The notes beneath the pieces were generated by a model. The model did not search any database. It had not been told where the DNA came from and worked only from the letters and a program-made list of their open reading frames with translations. A stretch of 64,000 nt of DNA from NCBI RefSeq assembly GCF_035317345.1, contig NZ_JAYKTU010000001.1; one strand, written 5' to 3'. This stretch comes from Cellvibrio fontiphilus. Its GTDB lineage: Bacteria; Pseudomonadota; Gammaproteobacteria; Pseudomonadales; Cellvibrionaceae. Of this stretch, positions 1 to 9,093 are shown piece by piece; position 1 is the stretch's first letter; each line of letters starts with the position of its first letter. The position numbers and the translations under genes were made by a program.

Positions 1-1
1 A

Positions 2-1537
2 TTAAAAAATGCTGCCGAACGTCAACCGAATAATTCACTCATTCTTGCCACTTATGGATTGGCATTATTGGATCGCGACCCCACCAGTGTGGAAGGCGCT
101 ACAGTGCTGGAAAAAAGTCTTGCTCTAGAGCCGGGTCAACAGCGTATCCGTATCGCCTTGGCTAAACGCTATATCGCAATTGATCAGCCCGAGCAGGCTA
201 TCGCCCAATTGCAAAAAGCATTTGAAGAGCAGCCAATGGATTTGCTTGTACAACAAACCTATTTTAAAACCCTGCTCGCCAATGATCAGGAAAAGCGTGC
301 AGAAGAAGTGCTAAAAACTTTCCAGCAACAGTACCCGGACAGCCCTCGTGGTGCATTTTTACAAGGCTGGTTTGCGCTCTACAAAAAAGATTACAAAGCC
401 GCAGAGAAATTTTTTGAACAAGCATTGTCAGTTAAAGGCAATAATGAAAAACAACTTTCATTCGCCGGTTTGGCTCAGGTTTACAACGAACAAAACCAGC
501 CGCATAAAGCGGTAGTTGCATGGCAATCCATCATTGAGCTGGATCCTAAAAATCTTAATTCTTACCGTCTGTGGCTAGTACAAATGGCACGGCTGGATCG
601 AGCCAAAGAAGCAATTAGCTTTTTGGAAAATCTCGAATCAACCAGTGGCGAATGGCAACCATCTGCGGTGCTGGCGCAGCTATTATCTTCGCAGCGACAA
701 AATCAGCAAGCACTGGTTCATTTGGATCGAGCCTTGGAGAAAAGTAATAATGCGCAAAACGTACAGCAAATAGCGGCAAATATTTATACCGCTTATGCCG
801 GCGAATTGATGGCTGCGAATAAAATTGATGAGGCAAGAAATTATTTGCTAAAAGCCAGTGCACTATTTCCCGACAACATTACCTATCTTGCCGGTTTGGT
901 GGAAACTGAAATCGCCGCAGGCAATAACGCAGAAGCACAAAAGTTACTCGATCAATTTGAGAAGAGCAAACAAAATGAAGCTGGCTTACTGTATCTGCAG
1001 GGTATGCTCCACGCTGCAGAAGGAAAAGCACCAGAGGCCTTTGACTTTTATCAGCAATCCTGGAAATCCAAGCCGACTGAACTGGCGGCAGATGCTATCT
1101 ACAAACATTACCTTGCCCAAAATAACAAAGCGCAAGCAGAAAGTTTTGTTGCAGAATGGTTGGAAAAATTCCCACAGAGTTATCGTGCGAGTTTGTTAAA
1201 GGCACTGGATGCGCAGGATAAAAATGATATTCCTGTTGCAATTGAGGGTTACGAGAGTGCACTGAAAAGAGCGCCAGACTCTCCGGTTATCTTGAATAAC
1301 CTTGCATGGAGCTATTATTTGCAAAAAGATCCACGCGCAGAAGAAACTGCCAAGCGGGCCTATGAATTGGCTCCCAATGCACCGGCGATATTGGATACCT
1401 ATGGTTGGATTCTGGTTGAGTCAGGAAAGGTAAGCGAAGGCATAGTGTATTTGGAGCGCGCGGCCAACCTCGCCAAAGATAATGCCGAAATCCAGGAGCA
1501 CCTTGAAGCGGCGCGCAAAAAGCTCAACAGCAATTAA
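2..1537 (+). CDS. prsT: XrtA/PEP-CTERM system TPR-repeat protein PrsT, 5' end outside window
   Basis: The reading frame is open from base 2, so only the C-terminal 511 residues are visible and no start codon applies. The sequence is a chain of tetratricopeptide repeats with alternating small and aromatic residues (A-x-x-Y, P-x-x-A), ending in NLAWSYYLQKDP and ILDTYGWILVESGKVSEG, a terminal TPR pair characteristic of PrsT lipoproteins. The family is usually about 900 residues with an N-terminal lipoprotein signal, so roughly half is missing here because of the window edge. PrsT is always encoded beside exosortase A. Its role is inferred to be periplasmic scaffolding for exopolysaccharide export or protein sorting. 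xrtA follows 110 bp downstream, behind a hairpin terminator. Confidence 0.88.
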   Translation, partial: LKNAAERQPNNSLILATYGLALLDRDPTSVEGATVLEKSLALEPGQQRIRIALAKRYIAIDQPEQAIAQLQKAFEEQPMDLLVQQTYFKTLLANDQEKRAEEVLKTFQQQYPDSPRGAFLQGWFALYKKDYKAAEKFFEQALSVKGNNEKQLSFAGLAQVYNEQNQPHKAVVAWQSIIELDPKNLNSYRLWLVQMARLDRAKEAISFLENLESTSGEWQPSAVLAQLLSSQRQNQQALVHLDRALEKSNNAQNVQQIAANIYTAYAGELMAANKIDEARNYLLKASALFPDNITYLAGLVETEIAAGNNAEAQKLLDQFEKSKQNEAGLLYLQGMLHAAEGKAPEAFDFYQQSWKSKPTELAADAIYKHYLAQNNKAQAESFVAEWLEKFPQSYRASLLKALDAQDKNDIPVAIEGYESALKRAPDSPVILNNLAWSYYLQKDPRAEETAKRAYELAPNAPAILDTYGWILVESGKVSEGIVYLERAANLAKDNAEIQEHLEAARKKLNSN

Positions 1538-1564
1538 ACCATCAGCAAAATCTTACAAAATCTA

Positions 1565-1590
1565 CTGGGCCGGTCGGCCCAGTTTTGTTT
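1565..1590 (+). terminator. Rho-independent terminator between prsT and xrtA
   Basis: CTGGGCCG (1565-1572) pairs perfectly with CGGCCCAG (1575-1582) and is followed at once by TTTTGTTT. The loop is very tight, so the outermost pairs matter most. It lies between two functionally linked genes and may set the prsT:xrtA ratio by partial read-through. It also argues against the longer xrtA start at 1585, which would lie inside the stem-tail. Confidence 0.7.
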
Positions 1591-1647
1591 CTAAGAAATC
1601 CGCTTATCACCAGTGTGCAAATAAAGCGGAAAACCCGGGCATGGAAA

Positions 1648-3087
1648 ATGGCAGTCGTGGAAAATAAATTGCAAATTCAACAGCTATGGCAGCGCTTGGT
1701 GCCGTTTATTGTAGTTGTGTTTTTACTCGCAGGTTATTGGCCAACCTTTGTTGGCTTGTCCGCAGAGTGGACGCAGTGGGATGAATCGCTCTCGCATGCG
1801 TATCCATTGTTAATCTGGTTTTTGGTGCTGCTGTATAAAGTTGGCCCTTTGGGTGTTGAGCGACAAAGTATTTTTCTTAATGTGTTAGTTGCTCTGGGTT
1901 TAATTACCGGGTCAGTATTCTGGTTTTTACTCAATAGTATCCAGATTAAAATTCTGGAACAGCTTGTCCTCCTGCCAATATTATATTTGGCACTGGCATT
2001 TACTTTTGGCATCAAAGTCCTTTGGCAATTGCGTTTTTTATTATTGATGCCGGTTTTTGCGATTCCGATTTGGGATTACCTGAATGATGGGCTAGTACAG
2101 CTTGCCAGCAAAATAGTGGGCGAGATGGTAAGGATGATTCGCATCCCCGCATTAATTGACGGCAGCAGTATATTTATTCCTTCCGGCCACATCATGATTG
2201 CCGATGGCTGCTCGGGTTTGCGGTATCTGATCATTTCCCTCGCACTGGGCTATACCATTAGTTATCTCAATGGCTATCGTGAAAAAGGCCTTATCATTTC
2301 CCTGCTGATTGCTGGTGCGCTTGGTTTAATTGCCAACTGGATCAGAATATTTATTTTGATTTTGGTGGGATATTACACCGAAATGGAAAGCTCCTTGATG
2401 GAGGATCACGAAACGTTTGGCTGGATAGTCTTTGCGTTGATTTGTTTTCCCGCCATTTATTTTGCGCCGGTTATAAGAAAAGAATTTGTGCAAGTAGGCA
2501 CAGCAGGAATCAATGTCAGTTACCAGAAAATATTGTTATTGGCATTGTTAATGTCACCGGGTTTCTGGCTGGGTGCCTTCACCGCGCAAACTAACAATAC
2601 AAACCTTCCGCAAGTGGATCTTGGCAGTAATGGTTTTGTCGCCTCATCTGCAGCTCTGCCCTTACCACCAGTATTGCCCGCGTCAAAGCGTAGTTTACAA
2701 TTTGCTAATACAGAGAACATCTACCTACAAATTAACCAATATGCTCCGCAAAATGCACAAGAGCGTTTGGTGCCATACATAGCACGGCAATTTGATAGCC
2801 AATTCTGGTTGCAAGAGAATGTGCAGGTGGTTGCAGCAGCTGGAAAAAAAGTACGTACCGAGCAGCTTCGGCAAAAATCCGGTTTAAAGCGTGTAGTCCA
2901 GGTGCAGTGGTTTGATGTAGGGGGCATAACCACAGCCACAGTCGCGCAAGCAAAATTATTGCAAATCCCGGCGTTATTCAGCCGGAAACAATATTTCTCT
3001 ATATTCACTTTACAAGCGGAATGCACACAAGTTGATTGCAAGGAAACTTTGCAGCGCTTGTTGCGTGCCAGCGAATCTATTCACTAA
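1648..3087 (+). CDS. xrtA: Exosortase A with C-terminal EpsI domain
   Basis: This is a membrane-embedded transpeptidase-like sorting enzyme that recognises C-terminal PEP-CTERM signals. The 479-residue protein has about eight hydrophobic helices in residues 10-300. The catalytic set is intact: Cys188 in ADGCSGLRY, Arg233 in NWIRI and His254 in DHETFGW. Residues from about 310 onward form a soluble domain matching the EpsI (DUF3485) family, commonly fused to XrtA; it ends in a region with two cysteines (AECTQVDC). I chose ATG 1648 because an upstream in-frame ATG at 1585 falls in the terminator tail. The ribosome site is weak. The gene is followed after 10 bp by a GT2 gene. Confidence 0.93.
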   Translation: MAVVENKLQIQQLWQRLVPFIVVVFLLAGYWPTFVGLSAEWTQWDESLSHAYPLLIWFLVLLYKVGPLGVERQSIFLNVLVALGLITGSVFWFLLNSIQIKILEQLVLLPILYLALAFTFGIKVLWQLRFLLLMPVFAIPIWDYLNDGLVQLASKIVGEMVRMIRIPALIDGSSIFIPSGHIMIADGCSGLRYLIISLALGYTISYLNGYREKGLIISLLIAGALGLIANWIRIFILILVGYYTEMESSLMEDHETFGWIVFALICFPAIYFAPVIRKEFVQVGTAGINVSYQKILLLALLMSPGFWLGAFTAQTNNTNLPQVDLGSNGFVASSAALPLPPVLPASKRSLQFANTENIYLQINQYAPQNAQERLVPYIARQFDSQFWLQENVQVVAAAGKKVRTEQLRQKSGLKRVVQVQWFDVGGITTATVAQAKLLQIPALFSRKQYFSIFTLQAECTQVDCKETLQRLLRASESIH

Positions 3088-3097
3088 AAGGTAACTT

Positions 3098-4237
3098 ATG
3101 GAACTGCTTTTTTGGTTGTCGGTGTTGGTGGTTTTTTATATTTATATCGGGTATCCAATTCTGCTGCGCTATTTGCCCAAGCGCAATCCAATCACTGTGA
3201 GTGAAATACATGAATTGCCGCGAGTAACTGTATTAATACCGGCGTTTAATGAGGCTGCTGTCATTGGTCAAACTATTCAAAATAAATTAACCCAGAATTA
3301 TCCAGCGGATCGACTGGAAATCATTGTAATCTCCGACGAATCGGAAGATGGCACCGACGCTATAGTCAACCAAATAGCCGCGCAGGATGAGCGAGTAAAG
3401 TTGGTTCGCCAGGTTCCGCGTCAAGGGAAAACATCGGGCCTGAATCTTGCCATGCCCCAGGCGAATGGTGAGATTGTTGTATTCTCCGATGCCAATAGCC
3501 ACTACCAGCCGGATGCTATACGCCAATTAGTAGCTTGTTTTAACGACCCGGACGTGGGCTACGTCACCGGAAAAATGGTGTACGTGAATGAAGAGGGTAA
3601 TGTCATTGGTGATGGTTGCAGCGCCTACATGAAATATGAAAATCATTTGCGCGCGCTTGAATCCCAGGTTTCATCAGTAGTAGGTGTGGATGGTGGAGTG
3701 GATGCAATTCGTAAATCGCTCTATCAACCTATGAATGCAGATCAGCTGCCCGATTTTGTACTGCCGCTTAAAGTCGTCACCCAAGGCAAGCGGGTTATTT
3801 ATTGCGAAAATGCACTGCTGAATGAAGAATCGCTGAGCAATTCCCAATCGGAATTCCGCATGCGTGTTCGTGTTTCCCTGCGGGCATACTGGGCCATGTG
3901 GGATATGAAACATCTTTTCAATCCGTTTAAATATGGCTTGTTCAGCTTGCAATTGGTTTCGCATAAATTACTGCGCTACCTTGCTTTTATCCCATTATTC
4001 CTGGCGCTGATCAGTAACGGCTTGATTACTGGCGAAGGCTGGTTCTATCAACTCGCATTCATTGCACAGATTATTTTTTACAGTGCCGCCGCATTTGTTT
4101 CGCTTAATGATGGCACCAAAAATAAATGGCTCGCACTCACCAATTATTTCTGCCTTATTAATATCGCTGCAGCAATGGCGTTTATTAAATTTATCAAAGG
4201 CGAAAAAATTGTTATCTGGAAGCCGCGGGTGGGTTAA
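3098..4237 (+). CDS. GT2 family glycosyltransferase, membrane-associated
   Basis: The 379-residue protein has one N-terminal hydrophobic helix (about 3-22), then a GT-A nucleotide-sugar domain: VTVLIPAFNEA, VISDESEDGTD, the RQGKTSGLN motif, and the metal-binding FSDANS (DxD-like). Three C-terminal hydrophobic stretches (about 285-375) give the layout of processive BcsA/HAS-like synthases, but no QxxRW motif is evident, so a single-addition or chain-initiating role is equally possible. AAAGG at 3089-3093 is a good ribosome site. It overlaps the next gene by TAATG, indicating translational coupling in the exopolysaccharide operon. Confidence 0.85.
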   Translation: MELLFWLSVLVVFYIYIGYPILLRYLPKRNPITVSEIHELPRVTVLIPAFNEAAVIGQTIQNKLTQNYPADRLEIIVISDESEDGTDAIVNQIAAQDERVKLVRQVPRQGKTSGLNLAMPQANGEIVVFSDANSHYQPDAIRQLVACFNDPDVGYVTGKMVYVNEEGNVIGDGCSAYMKYENHLRALESQVSSVVGVDGGVDAIRKSLYQPMNADQLPDFVLPLKVVTQGKRVIYCENALLNEESLSNSQSEFRMRVRVSLRAYWAMWDMKHLFNPFKYGLFSLQLVSHKLLRYLAFIPLFLALISNGLITGEGWFYQLAFIAQIIFYSAAAFVSLNDGTKNKWLALTNYFCLINIAAAMAFIKFIKGEKIVIWKPRVG

Positions 4238-5337
4238 TGAAAATAGCGCACCTTATCGATAGCGGTGGTTTGTACGGAGCTGAACAAGTACTGCTTACTC
4301 TCTGTAAAGAGCAACAGCAGCAAGGCCTACACCCGATAATTGTCAGCTGTGGTTTGCCGGGGGAAAACGAAAAACCGCTTGAGAACGAGGCTCGATTTCA
4401 AGGTATAGATTTGCTTGTATGGAGAATGAGAGCTGGTATTAATTTGAAGTCAACAAGAGAGCTGTTGCAAGTACTAAAGTATCAGAATGTAGAAATACTT
4501 CATTCCCATGGCTATAAGTTCAATATTCTATTGTTTTTATTGGGGAAAAAAAATCTCAATATTCCAAAAGTAACAACGCTGCATGGATATACAAAAAGCA
4601 CTCTTTTTTCAAAGGGTAGGATTTACCGACTCTTAAACCAGGTGGCGATATTGAAATTTGATAGAGTGATTTCTGTAAGCCCAACAATAGAAGTTCCCCG
4701 TGTGTTTATCAAAAATAAATACTCTGTAATTCCAAATGGAATTATAGAGTGTGAGGATAGTAAGAAAGATTACTCAAAGAGAGTGTGCTCTAAAGATTAT
4801 GTGATTGGATCAGTTGGTCGCCTATCTAAGGAAAAAAACTTCATTTTTCTAATTAATCTAATGCCTCAGTTACTCGATCGTTTTCCAAATACAAAATTGA
4901 TCATTCATGGTGAAGGTGATCTTCGTCGAGATCTGGAAAAGCGAATTTCTGAATTGAATTTAGCAAACAAAATTTTGATGCCTGGCTACTCGAATAATAT
5001 TGTAAAGTTCATGCAGGAAATCGATATATATATTAATTGTTCAACTACGGAAGGATTGCCGATTACCTTGCTTGAAGCTATGCGAGCTGGTTGCATTGTT
5101 CTTGCCTCGGATATACCAGCTAATAGCTATGTTCTAAAAGAGAATTTTCCGAATCTCATTTATGATTTAACGCCTAGATCTTTCTTGGGTGCATTTAATA
5201 AGTTAAAGACAGATGATTTGGCCAGTCTCGAAGTTTTGTCTAGAGAGCTTCATCGTTTTTATAAAGAAAAATATACAGCGCCTAGAATGGCCTTGGCATA
5301 CAGAAAGATATATGAGGATTTGAGACGAAATGTATGA
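4237..5337 (+). CDS. GT4 family glycosyltransferase
   Basis: This is a GT-B fold retaining glycosyltransferase of 366 residues. It has an N-terminal acceptor domain opening with IAHLIDSGGLYGAEQV, a hinge VIPNGI, a donor domain with GSVGRLSKEKNF, and the E-x7-E motif in TTEGLPITLLEAM. No membrane segments or signal peptide are present; it should act on the cytoplasmic face on a lipid-linked oligosaccharide. The start overlaps the previous stop (TAATG). From about base 4,400 the codon use becomes clearly AT-rich (frequent AAA, ATA, AAT) compared with xrtA upstream, a sign that this and the next two genes were acquired or exchanged separately. The sugar is unknown. Confidence 0.88.
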   Translation: MKIAHLIDSGGLYGAEQVLLTLCKEQQQQGLHPIIVSCGLPGENEKPLENEARFQGIDLLVWRMRAGINLKSTRELLQVLKYQNVEILHSHGYKFNILLFLLGKKNLNIPKVTTLHGYTKSTLFSKGRIYRLLNQVAILKFDRVISVSPTIEVPRVFIKNKYSVIPNGIIECEDSKKDYSKRVCSKDYVIGSVGRLSKEKNFIFLINLMPQLLDRFPNTKLIIHGEGDLRRDLEKRISELNLANKILMPGYSNNIVKFMQEIDIYINCSTTEGLPITLLEAMRAGCIVLASDIPANSYVLKENFPNLIYDLTPRSFLGAFNKLKTDDLASLEVLSRELHRFYKEKYTAPRMALAYRKIYEDLRRNV

Positions 5338-6319
5338 ATTTGATCCGAGAAAGTCTGTTTGGATAACATGGGAACGCCAACCAAGAAACATCAGCATGGC
5401 TGCTTTGCTAGATGTTAAATTGGTCGAAATAATTAGTAAAAGAAACAGAATAGCTAGGTACCCTATTTTAATTCTAAAGACTTTCTTTGTTTTGATTAAG
5501 GAGAGACCTAGATTTGTATTTGTTCAGAATCCTTCAATTGTTCTGTCGGGCCTTGTAGCCTCACTGGGCACTTTTTTACCTTTTTGTGTGGTTGTTGATG
5601 CGCATAATGCTGGCATCTTTCCGTTAGAAGGAAGATCCAAAATATTAAATTATTTTGCCAAGGCTATTGCAAAAATGTCGGATTTTACAATTGTAAGTAA
5701 TAAGCATATTGCTTTGGAGGTGGTCAATCGAGGCGGACTTCCGGTTGTGTTTCACGATCCATTGCCATATTACAAATCAGTGCGAAAAGATGTTAGATAC
5801 TCTACGGACAATACATTTCTTTTTATCTGTACTTGGGCGGAGGATGAGCCGTTTTTAGATGTGATAAAAGCATTCTCTGAGTTAGGGGATGCTTTTAAAC
5901 TGCGTGTTACGGGAAACTATAAGAAAAAATTAAGTTCGGATTTAGTCAATTCTCTGCCAAGTAATATAACTCTGCTGGGCTTTATTTCTGAGTGCGACTA
6001 CGAGGTTGAGTTATATGAATCAGATTTTACTATAGATTTAACTTTGAGGGAGAATTGCTTGGTTTGCGGCGCATATGAGTCAATATCTATGCAGATTCCT
6101 GGAATAATTAGCGATTCTATCGTTAACAAAGAAGTTTTTTCAAAAGGATTTATCTATTGTGAAAATAATAAGGCTTCTATAAAAGAAGCTGCAATGGATT
6201 GTGTAAAAAATAAGATTTTATTATATGAGCAAATAAGAGTTATGAAAGAAGTTCATATATCTAACATAGACTCCAATAAATCTAGCCTTGTAGATCTATT
6301 AGATAAATGGAGAAGCTGA
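5330..6319 (+). CDS. GT-B-type glycosyltransferase-like protein
   Basis: The 329-residue cytoplasmic protein resembles the two-domain GT-B fold. The N-terminal half contains RPRFVFVQNPSIVLSG and VVVDAHNAGIFP, and the second half has FLFICTWAEDEPF and ITLLGFISECDYEVELY, the usual strand-helix signatures of a donor domain. The classical E-x7-E motif is not clear; RENCLVCGAYESISM is the equivalent segment. The C-terminal 60 residues are lysine- and asparagine-rich. It overlaps the preceding gene by 8 bp and shares the TGATG junction with the next. Base composition is AT-rich like both neighbours. A glycosyltransferase is the best call, but the substrate is unknown. Confidence 0.68.
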   Translation: MYEFDPRKSVWITWERQPRNISMAALLDVKLVEIISKRNRIARYPILILKTFFVLIKERPRFVFVQNPSIVLSGLVASLGTFLPFCVVVDAHNAGIFPLEGRSKILNYFAKAIAKMSDFTIVSNKHIALEVVNRGGLPVVFHDPLPYYKSVRKDVRYSTDNTFLFICTWAEDEPFLDVIKAFSELGDAFKLRVTGNYKKKLSSDLVNSLPSNITLLGFISECDYEVELYESDFTIDLTLRENCLVCGAYESISMQIPGIISDSIVNKEVFSKGFIYCENNKASIKEAAMDCVKNKILLYEQIRVMKEVHISNIDSNKSSLVDLLDKWRS

Positions 6320-7548
6320 TGAAATTATTTATCCGAAACCTGTTAAGAAATAGCGCCTTCGTTTCCCGTTTAATTAGATTTCTTTTGAGCCTCCCTCTAC
6401 CAGTGTTGTTGGCTAGAAAGCTGATTTCTTTGTATCTTCAGAGTGAGAGTAGTCGCCCCTTACTTGAAAAATCAATTTTTAGATTTTTAGATTTTGTCTC
6501 TTTATTGCCTCCGAAAGATGAGGTGACTTTATCCAAAAGTGCAATTATCAAAGCTAATTATGGCGATGAGCGAGGTATAATTCTTGTTGGTTTCGAGCAT
6601 GAGCTTGATAATTTGCTATCGTGTCGATGTTCAGATGATGTGCTTTCTAAGTATGACATTTTGTTCATGCCTACTTGGCAGCCTTTTTATAGTGATTCTC
6701 TGCTCAGGGCTTTGAAAAAGGCAAGTGATAACTTATACATACTGCCATCTTCCGAGAATTGCTACTATAAAGCGTTTGCTTTACCGAATACTTTTAAAGC
6801 GCTGCCATTTCATGCGTCAAGTTGGGTTAATCCAAATCTCTATTATGTGGCTCCTGTGAAAGATATAGATATCTTAATGGTAGCCAATTTCTCTACTTAC
6901 AAAAGGCATTATTTACTTTTTGAGGCTCTTCGTGATCTGCCCAGTTCACTTAAGGTGGTTTTAGTTGGTCGTCCGTTAGCTGGGCGTACAGCCAAAGACC
7001 TAATTGAAGAAGCTAGAGCGTATGGTGTAGATGGACGATTTGAATTAATTGAATCTGCAACTAATCAAGAAATTGTTGATTTCCTCGCAAGAGCGAAGCT
7101 TGTTCTCGGCTTAAGCGGGAGGGAGGGGTCTTACGTATCTCTCGCAGAAGCTTTGTTTGCTGGAGCTGCAGTAGGTGTATATGCTAATGCACACATAGGA
7201 ACTAAAAGTTATATAAATCCTAGAACGGGCTTTCTGTATCAAAACGATGTTCCATTGTATAAACAAATTCAGCAATCTTTGGATGTAATTGAAACTCTGA
7301 ATCCTAGGGGCTGGGCTGTTGAAAATATTTCAGCACATATAAACCTGCAAAGGTTAAACGATTTAATGAGGTTCAAAAAACACAAAGCATCTATACCTTG
7401 GACTGTCGATTGCTCACCATTTTATATACAAAGCTTTCAGGTCGAACCTTTTGGTGAGGGTTGGTCTGATGGGATCATGCAGGAGGTTAATCGATATAAT
7501 AAAATGGGCTTGAGATTTCGAGGTCAGTGCTTAAAAAGCACGGCATAA
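6319..7548 (+). CDS. Glycosyltransferase (GT4-like)
   Basis: The start at 6319 is set by the ATGA overlap with the preceding stop; a longer frame from 6307 is less likely. The 409-residue protein has a poorly conserved N-terminal half and a recognisable GT-B donor domain: DILMVANFSTYKRHYLLF (beta-strand plus KR phosphate contact), KVVLVGRP, and the E-x7-E-like REGSYVSLAEALFAG. The last 60 residues extend beyond the usual fold. No signal peptide or membrane helix follows the first 35 residues, which are hydrophobic and could attach to the membrane. It ends the AT-rich three-gene block inside the exopolysaccharide locus. Confidence 0.75.
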   Translation: MKLFIRNLLRNSAFVSRLIRFLLSLPLPVLLARKLISLYLQSESSRPLLEKSIFRFLDFVSLLPPKDEVTLSKSAIIKANYGDERGIILVGFEHELDNLLSCRCSDDVLSKYDILFMPTWQPFYSDSLLRALKKASDNLYILPSSENCYYKAFALPNTFKALPFHASSWVNPNLYYVAPVKDIDILMVANFSTYKRHYLLFEALRDLPSSLKVVLVGRPLAGRTAKDLIEEARAYGVDGRFELIESATNQEIVDFLARAKLVLGLSGREGSYVSLAEALFAGAAVGVYANAHIGTKSYINPRTGFLYQNDVPLYKQIQQSLDVIETLNPRGWAVENISAHINLQRLNDLMRFKKHKASIPWTVDCSPFYIQSFQVEPFGEGWSDGIMQEVNRYNKMGLRFRGQCLKSTA

Positions 7549-7634
7549 AAGCATGAGTTTCTTACCTAAAATATATATAAGCTAGAGATGGAATTCGAGC
7601 TAAACTCTTTATAGAGTAAATTCGGAGTCTAACC

Positions 7635-8972
7635 ATGAAATTAGATGCATTCAAAAAATTAATTACATACCTTTCAATAGTTTTTGTTTCTACGAATGTC
7701 TTTGCCCAAGAGCCAGTAATAGACGTCGTTGAAGGTGAATTAAAAAAGGGTGAGATTCTCACTATTAAAGGTAGTGGCTTTACACACAAGCTTCACCCGA
7801 AGCCGCTTTTATTCTGGCAGGCAGACGATGGAGAGAAACCTAGCCCATTGGGGAGAAAACTAAGCTGGGATGGCGTGTTTAATGGAGAGATTGTCGATAA
7901 ATCAATAACTCCAATTATTTCCCCAGGGTCTCAAAAAGCACTACGTTATGACTATAGTAGTGGCAGCGGGGCATTACTTGCTCGTGTTTCTTTTGAATCT
8001 GACGACTTATATGTTTGGCGAAAACGTTATGATGATTTTGATCGTTCAAAGGATTTTGCTATTCGGACTCGCTACGTCAATTTGGAAAAATTAGGTTCTG
8101 TAAGTACACCCCAGCCCGGGATGCTAATGGCAAAGTCAGATAGAAGTCTATGGGGGCGAGTAATTGTTGCCGAAGTATCAACGTCTGACTCAGGAACTAT
8201 TTATTATTCTAATGAAGAGGGTAATCTTGCAAATAAAAGCGCTATCAGCAGTATGAAAACTGGCGATGTCATGTATTTTTTTGCTGATACCGATGTTGAA
8301 TTGAAAACTCCTCTGCTCAGGGCGTTAAATAATGAGGGTGTGGGTGTTTTCCATACATTCAATCATAAAATTATACGGCTTTGGGGTAAAACAGGAACTC
8401 ACCTAAATAACAGTTACATTAGTTTGGACTCGGATGGCATGATGGTCAGTGAAAGAACACAGGTATCGTCTTTTTTCATGGCAGATTGGGACAGCAAAAT
8501 ATCATCCGCTACAGAGCGCTGGGTGGTCGAAGAGTTTGAGTATCGCGCAGGCACGATAAATAATGCCGATGGTATCTTAAGATATTGGCAGGATCGAACC
8601 AGTGCATGGGATGACAAGCGGTTTCGCTTCACAACTACCGAATTTCCAAATAAATATACCGAGGTTTTTCAGACGCAAGTTTCGAATGGAGCTTATCCCG
8701 GGTCGTATGAGTATTTTGATTCACTTTATATTGATGATTCTTGGCACAGGGTACTTGTTTGTGCGGAGTACACATGGTTTGCATGTAAGCAGCCTGAGAT
8801 TTTAATTCCGGTTGAATGGTCTGACTCAGAGATAAAAGTTGTTTTGCGGACTGGTTCTTTAGGTGAAAACGAAAGGTTTTATTTTTTTGTTGTGAATGGT
8901 GCGGGTTTGGTTAATAGTTTAGGGTTTTCTTCTTGCCCTAAATGCCCTGAACCCCCCTTTCAAGGAGAATAG
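7635..8972 (+). CDS. Secreted protein with IPT/TIG-like N-terminus, paralogue A
   Basis: The 445-residue protein has a Sec signal peptide (residues 1-24, cleavage after VFA). It continues with a segment like an IPT/TIG beta-sandwich (EILTIKGSGFTHK), a long beta-rich middle, and a C-terminal block SLYIDDSWHRVLV followed by PVEWSDSEIKVVL. The same order of blocks occurs in the protein encoded at 9094-10374, so the two are divergent paralogues. The mid-region, with WDDKRFRF and LYIDD near the end, resembles concanavalin/jelly-roll carbohydrate-binding proteins, but I do not recognise a named family. It ends in a cysteine pair (SSCPKCPEP). A CGGAG ribosome site lies before the ATG. Binding or trimming of the exported polysaccharide is an inference from location. 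Confidence 0.6.
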   Translation: MKLDAFKKLITYLSIVFVSTNVFAQEPVIDVVEGELKKGEILTIKGSGFTHKLHPKPLLFWQADDGEKPSPLGRKLSWDGVFNGEIVDKSITPIISPGSQKALRYDYSSGSGALLARVSFESDDLYVWRKRYDDFDRSKDFAIRTRYVNLEKLGSVSTPQPGMLMAKSDRSLWGRVIVAEVSTSDSGTIYYSNEEGNLANKSAISSMKTGDVMYFFADTDVELKTPLLRALNNEGVGVFHTFNHKIIRLWGKTGTHLNNSYISLDSDGMMVSERTQVSSFFMADWDSKISSATERWVVEEFEYRAGTINNADGILRYWQDRTSAWDDKRFRFTTTEFPNKYTEVFQTQVSNGAYPGSYEYFDSLYIDDSWHRVLVCAEYTWFACKQPEILIPVEWSDSEIKVVLRTGSLGENERFYFFVVNGAGLVNSLGFSSCPKCPEPPFQGE

Positions 8973-9020
8973 GCCAAAAAATTGAAACTCAGCCGCGATT
9001 TCTGAATAAAGTATTTTTTA

Positions 9021-9052
9021 AAATAAAGGCACAATGACGTGCCTTTATTTTT
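9021..9052 (+). terminator. Bidirectional-looking intrinsic terminator after paralogue A
   Basis: A perfect 12-bp stem AAATAAAGGCAC / GTGCCTTTATTT (9021-9032 and 9039-9050) with loop AATGAC is followed by TT. The A-rich 5' arm and T-rich 3' arm could act on both strands. It separates the two paralogous secreted-protein genes, so they are probably transcribed separately or with attenuation. Confidence 0.8.
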
Positions 9053-9093
9053 GACATAAATAGCGTGTCACCTACTCAATACAAGGAATTCAT

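Noticed and set aside
9051..9079. TTGACA-like -35 with a weak -10 before the second secreted gene
   Set aside because: TTGACA is perfect but the -10 (TACTCA or CTCAAT) is poor and would place the start site almost at the ribosome site, so I did not call a promoter.
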